From positions 1-23,573 of the forward strand of contig CAYMKI010000037.1 of the NCBI GenBank assembly GCA_964390695.1: a stretch of DNA of 23,573 bases, in the 5' to 3' direction. The notes under the pieces are model-generated. The model had not been told where the DNA came from, searched no databases, and saw nothing but the letters and a program-made list of their open reading frames with translations. A program made the translations under genes and the position numbers. Below, in pieces: positions 22,214 through 23,573 of this stretch. Each line of letters opens with the position of its first letter. Within the stretch, counting starts at the first letter, position 1. The stretch comes from CAWACC01 sp964390695. GTDB taxonomy: Bacteria > Chlamydiota > Chlamydiia > Chlamydiales > Parachlamydiaceae.

Positions 22214-22688
22214 ACCCGCTGCCATCGGCATCACGTTCAATCGCGATAAAACCAAGGTGCTTCTGATTAAAAGGCGGGATGTTCCCGTCTGGGTTTTTCC
22301 GGGAGGAGGCATCGAAATGAATGAAACTCCAGAGCAGGCAGTCTGCCGGGAAGTGTGGGAAGAAACAGGCGTACGCGTCAGCATCATCAGAAAAATAGCC
22401 TTCTACACCCCAATTAACCGCCTAGCCGCTCCTGCCCATGTGTTCGAATGCAGCGAAGTGGATGGCATGCTGCGCACAGGATGCGAAACTCAAAGTTTAG
22501 GTTATTTCGACCTCAGCCACCTGCCCCAAAACTTTTTTATAGTACATGCCGACTGGCTGCAAGACGCCTTGGAAAACCACCCCGAAGTCTTACATAGACC
22601 CCTTACCAGAGTCACTTACACAGAGCTATTGAAATATTTTTGCCGCCACCCTCTGCATGTGCTTAAATTTTTAATATCCAAAAAATAG
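22206..22688 (+). CDS. Nudix hydrolase
   Basis: A 160-aa enzyme of the superfamily that cleaves nucleoside-diphosphate-linked substrates with Mg2+. The full Nudix box GX5EX7REUXEEXGU is present at residues 34-56 (GGIEMNE, then REVWEETGV), preceded by VWVFPGGG. The open frame begins 25 codons earlier inside the DUF167 gene, but AGAGG just before the ATG at 22206 and the family N-terminus favour the shorter form. The C-terminal 50 residues (from about DWLQDALENHP) contain no further motif I recognise. The substrate (dNTP, NDP-sugar, capped RNA, dinucleotide) cannot be told from this sequence. Confidence 0.92.
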   Translation: MAKPAAIGITFNRDKTKVLLIKRRDVPVWVFPGGGIEMNETPEQAVCREVWEETGVRVSIIRKIAFYTPINRLAAPAHVFECSEVDGMLRTGCETQSLGYFDLSHLPQNFFIVHADWLQDALENHPEVLHRPLTRVTYTELLKYFCRHPLHVLKFLISKK

Positions 22689-22698
22689 GAACCTTATT

Positions 22699-23511
22699 AT
22701 GTTGCACGATGCACCCCTTGGAAAAAAAACTTCCTACATCCAAAAATATGCCCCGGAGCTGCTTTTTCCGGTATCCCGCTCCTTGGGAAGAGATAAAATA
22801 GGCCTGACAGAATCCGACCTGCCCTTTGATGGCACGGATATCTGGAACGGCTTCGAACTGTCCTGGCTAAATGCCAAAGGCAAGCCCATCATCGCCCTGG
22901 GCGAATTCATATTTCCTTGTACCTCACGGTATATCGTAGAATCCAAGTCCTTTAAGCTGTACCTCAACTCATTCAACCAATCTGCCTTCGACTCTCCTGA
23001 AATGGTACAAACCACCCTTGTCTCAGACCTCAGCAAAGTCATCCAAGCTCCTGTGCAAGTGAACCTGCATCTCTTTCCGGTACATATGCGCATACACTCG
23101 GAATTTGAAGGATTATGCCTGGATGATCAAGATATCGAGGTAACCACCTACAGCTTAGACCCGGGACTCTTAAAAACCTCATCTCATCATGTAGAAGAAA
23201 CCCTCTATAGCCATCTGTTAAAGTCGGACTGCCTAGCCACCGGCCAGCCCGATTGGGGATCGCTCTTCATCCGCTATGCAGGCCCGCAGATCGACCATGC
23301 CGGTTTGCTGAGGTACATCATCTCCTACCGCAACCATGCGGGATTTGCTGAACACTGCGTAGAACAGATGTATATGGATATCCTCAACCGCTGCAAGCCG
23401 CAGAAGCTCTCGGTATATGCCCGCTACACAAAACGCGGAGGACTCGACATCAACCCCTTCCGCTCCAACTTTGAGGCGCCCTATGCCAACTTCCGCCTAG
23501 TCCGCCAATAG
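22699..23511 (+). CDS. queF: NADPH-dependent 7-cyano-7-deazaguanine (preQ0) reductase
   Basis: Reduces the nitrile of preQ0 to the aminomethyl group of preQ1 in queuosine tRNA modification. The 270-aa length is the long two-domain (E. coli type) QueF. The NADPH-binding motif ESKSFKLY (81-88) is in the N-terminal half. The catalytic Cys178 and Asp185 are in SDCLATGQPDWGS. The C-terminal QIDHAGLLRYIISYRNH and LSVYARYTKRGGLDINPFRS match the family closely. AGGAA six bases ahead supports the start. No other queuosine gene is in the window. The final 62 bases of the window after it hold nothing I can identify. Confidence 0.97.
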   Translation: MLHDAPLGKKTSYIQKYAPELLFPVSRSLGRDKIGLTESDLPFDGTDIWNGFELSWLNAKGKPIIALGEFIFPCTSRYIVESKSFKLYLNSFNQSAFDSPEMVQTTLVSDLSKVIQAPVQVNLHLFPVHMRIHSEFEGLCLDDQDIEVTTYSLDPGLLKTSSHHVEETLYSHLLKSDCLATGQPDWGSLFIRYAGPQIDHAGLLRYIISYRNHAGFAEHCVEQMYMDILNRCKPQKLSVYARYTKRGGLDINPFRSNFEAPYANFRLVRQ

Positions 23512-23573
23512 GTCAAACCTCATTGGAAAAGGTAACCGACTATCTAAAAACGCTTAAACTGAATTAACACGCA

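Noticed and set aside
1..23573. CRISPR array, prophage or intact insertion sequence
   Set aside because: No regularly spaced repeats, integrase, transposase or terminase-like genes are visible. The only mobile-like feature is the 117-bp palindrome, which is reported separately.

Overview
This window looks like chromosome from a member of the Chlamydiae, most likely one of the amoeba-associated (environmental, Parachlamydiales-type) lineages. That is an inference from four things: the tig-clpP-clpX order, chlamydial-type housekeeping proteins, an oxoglutarate dehydrogenase E2 that lacks a clear peripheral-subunit-binding domain, and secreted-effector-like genes with eukaryotic motifs (F-box, MORN-like repeats, nuclear-localisation-like basic patches). 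I cannot assign a genus from sequence alone.

Layout. 1-151: two tandem tRNA-Gly(GCC) genes, the first cut by the window edge. 183-3516 (+): trigger factor, ClpP and ClpX, a protein-folding and proteolysis cluster. 3517-3782: convergent gap holding a 117-bp imperfect palindrome. 11107 down to 3783 (-): six tightly packed genes, sucA-sucB-lpd (oxoglutarate dehydrogenase complex), then a HAD phosphatase, dihydroneopterin aldolase and a pteridine-reductase-like SDR. Their spacings are 3, 12, 1, -4 and -4 nt, so they form an apparent operon joining the TCA cycle to pterin/folate metabolism.

11168-15687 (-) is the accessory part: a broken F-box gene (one frameshift and one in-frame TAG), an intact F-box gene only 4 nt behind a signal-peptide-bearing candidate outer-membrane barrel protein, and a MORN-repeat protein with two NLS-like motifs. 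Coding-like sequence continues in frame for 59 codons past the MORN gene's stop. These look like host-interaction genes undergoing turnover.

16041-17312 (-): rarA, whose promoter region is a clear relative of the one upstream of the MORN gene (36 of 45 bases). 17547-23511 (+): threonine dehydrogenase, RimO, a small membrane protein, LysRS, a DUF167 protein, a Nudix hydrolase and QueF. From the small membrane protein onward the genes are nearly contiguous and probably co-transcribed.

The most promising material is the effector island at 11.2-15.9 kb. The palindrome behind clpX is the best non-coding oddity.
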